From positions 1,488,001 through 1,552,000 of the forward strand of contig NZ_AP024853.1 of the NCBI RefSeq assembly GCF_024346715.1: DNA of 64,000 nucleotides, read 5' to 3'. The notes under the pieces are model-generated. The model made no database searches. It was given only the letters and a program-made list of their open reading frames with translations, and was not told the origin of the DNA. Every line of letters begins with the position of its first letter. Positions within the stretch are counted from its first letter, which is position 1. This document shows, one piece after another, positions 62,314 through 64,000 of this stretch. Position numbers and translations under genes: made by a program. This DNA comes from Photobacterium swingsii. Lineage in GTDB: Bacteria; Pseudomonadota; Gammaproteobacteria; Enterobacterales; Vibrionaceae.

Positions 62314-63486
62314 CTAGTCTTGTCGGAGTTTGTTGGCGAGAGAGATGGGCGTTGGATAACGTTTGACGACCCAATAGGTTGAAATGACAAAAGTGCATAA
62401 GGTAGTGCTTTGAATGAACATCATCCCATTTGCGCTGAGTAAGCCGTTATTAATGGCCGAATAAGCCAATAACAGTGAGAATTCGCTCGCTTGGCTAAGG
62501 CGTGCACTGAGTTCGTTTCGCATGGTTGGCTTTTCGTTTGCGATACCGAGTGCTTGCTTAAACCCCCATTGCTTTAATACTATGAGTAAAGCCCCAAACC
62601 CAATGCCATAGAGGGTGTAAAGATGGCCAGTGAACAGCTGCATTTTCGCGCCAATCGCAAAGAAAAAGAGAATAAGAAAAAACTCTCGCAGCGGTTTCAG
62701 GTGCTGCGCAATAGCTTGTGAAACCTTACTAACAGCAATTGATAGCCCCGCAATAAAAGCGCCACTCTCATAAGATAAACCGATCTGATGGCCGATTTCA
62801 GCCCACAATAAGCACCAAGCCAATGTGGTGATGAAGCTGTACTCTTGAATCACATCAAATTTACGAAATAGCGGCAAAATAGCGTATTTTACCCCTATAA
62901 ATGCCAGTAAACACAATAAAACAGCTTTCGCGATAAGCAGCACAAATGCGGCAAATAGAGTCTGTTCGCTGTCCATGCTGAGTAACAAAATCACGGTGAT
63001 GGCGAGTATATCTTGCACCAGTAATACACTGGTCATAACTTCGCCCATACGCTGGTGGTGAAGGGTAGTGGTGGGGATCAGTTTTAATCCAATTACAGTG
63101 CTAGAAAACATCAATGCTGCTGCGGCTATGAGGGCATCCATCAAGGCGAGTTGAATGGTGAGAGCGAAAATAAGCGTGCAAATGAAAAAGAAGCCGCACG
63201 TGCCTAAAGTGACTAAAGCACTCTCTTTAAATAAAGAAAGCAGCTTGCGTGGCTGGAGGTTCAGCCCTAATAAAAACAGCAGCAATATCACCCCTAAGTG
63301 TCCTATCTGACTGATGTTTGCCGCGTTTTCAACCCAACCAAGTCCATATGGACCAATGACCATTCCTGCTGCAATGTAAGCCAAAATAATGGGCTGACGT
63401 GCATACAAAAAAAGCGTGCCTAATACTGCAGAGCTGATCACTATCGTGCAAAGCTCAAAAATGATGAGTGAAATCTCAGCTGGCAT
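62314..63486 (-). CDS. Kef-type monovalent cation:proton antiporter (CPA2)
   Basis: 390 aa, about twelve transmembrane helices, the Na+/H+ exchanger fold. Signatures: 'PIILAYIAAGMVIGPYGLGW', 'LGVILLLFLLGLNLQPRKL' and 'ESGAFIAGLSIA' near the ion-binding site. The cytoplasmic TrkA-N/RCK domain of KefB/KefC (full length ~600 aa) is absent, as in many short CPA2 members. It likely exchanges K+ or Na+ for protons. Monocistronic. Confidence 0.88.
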   Translation of the reverse strand: MPAEISLIIFELCTIVISSAVLGTLFLYARQPIILAYIAAGMVIGPYGLGWVENAANISQIGHLGVILLLFLLGLNLQPRKLLSLFKESALVTLGTCGFFFICTLIFALTIQLALMDALIAAAALMFSSTVIGLKLIPTTTLHHQRMGEVMTSVLLVQDILAITVILLLSMDSEQTLFAAFVLLIAKAVLLCLLAFIGVKYAILPLFRKFDVIQEYSFITTLAWCLLWAEIGHQIGLSYESGAFIAGLSIAVSKVSQAIAQHLKPLREFFLILFFFAIGAKMQLFTGHLYTLYGIGFGALLIVLKQWGFKQALGIANEKPTMRNELSARLSQASEFSLLLAYSAINNGLLSANGMMFIQSTTLCTFVISTYWVVKRYPTPISLANKLRQD

Positions 63487-64000
63487 CGTGGATTAAGTCG
63501 CGCTGAATGTGAGAGGAGAGCGGTGACTATCTCGGGTGTCTGTCCATGTTGTTACTTGATGAAGCCGCGCCATAATGACATCTCCCATGAGGTGGGCTCT
63601 TTAAAGAATAAGACGCTTTCACCATTTCTTCTTGTTTAATCCTCTAAATGATTCCTGCTTTTAGGAGGAACAAGCTGTGAGGTGACCAAAGTGTCTATCA
63701 ATGAGTTGTTGATTTCCAAATGAGATGATAGTCACAAATATTACTCAATAGGCCTGACGTTCGTCCGTAATCTGATAGCAAAATCTTATGTAATCAATAG
63801 CTTAATGAAGCACGTAGTTGACATCGCTGTCTTTCAACATGTTGCAGTGTTAAATATGGGTGATCTAACTGCCTCAGCTTGATAATCCAGTTATTAGTGT
63901 TGAATATATAACGAAAGATGAAATAACCGACCTTAATCACTTGGCAACACCCATAAAATAATGAATCCTAAATGTAGCGCTTATGTTAATGAATATTTGT
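63487..64000. other. 514-bp stretch at the right edge without a gene
   Basis: Upstream region of the antiporter gene. No open frame, terminator or repeat of note; a gene may begin beyond the window. Confidence 0.4.

Overview
The window looks like a chromosomal segment of a Vibrionaceae bacterium, most likely Photobacterium. This rests on gene content (thiM-thiE behind a THI box, CheV, ACR3/ArsR arsenic genes, a lipoprotein pullulanase, a YiaW/YiaV pair) and on attC sites of the Vibrio superintegron type. The genus is inference; no rRNA or tRNA gene was seen.

Left core (1-7080): the 3' end of a YiaV-like HlyD adaptor, an M14 zinc carboxypeptidase-like protein, a membrane-anchored protein with 14-residue repeats, a DMT permease divergent from a LysR regulator, a small lipoprotein, and an arsR-acr3 operon with a palindromic operator.

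Accessory island (about 7.1-34.3 kb): this block carries several AT-rich cargo modules and is punctuated by three copies of one repeat, whose segments I call A, B and C. In order it holds an unknown two-gene module (7959-10919), a lone FRG-domain gene, small genes around a good LexA box, a four-gene Lamassu system of the hydrolase-protease type (14829-20832), a prokaryotic viperin between a 723-aa protein of unknown function and a duplicated zinc-ribbon protein (21652-25251), and Tn7-like tnsA-tnsB-tnsC-tniQ (25844-31048). After the second repeat copy come three membrane or exported proteins and an integron cassette (HIT-like protein) with attC sites but no integrase. The segment order B-C...A-B is what a circular molecule would leave if it integrated by one crossover in B.

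Right core (34.3-64 kb): a condensation-like acyltransferase, yjdM, cheV, a NIT-domain chemoreceptor, a Fur-box TonB receptor divergent from a tiny membrane-peptide gene, a DUF885 lipoprotein, a lipoprotein pullulanase facing a GPH sugar symporter, a TPP riboswitch with thiM-thiE, a GNAT acetyltransferase, guaC with a leader of two same-loop hairpins, several hypotheticals, an AraC regulator divergent from yiaW-yiaV-like genes, an acyltransferase-3 and a Kef-type antiporter. Intrinsic terminators separate most convergent pairs.

The best candidates for something undescribed are the two-gene module at 7959-10919, the viperin operon with its two companions, and the membrane-protein trio at 31846-33321. 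The Lamassu and Tn7-like parts belong to known families. All domain calls are by eye from translated sequence; no database search was run.
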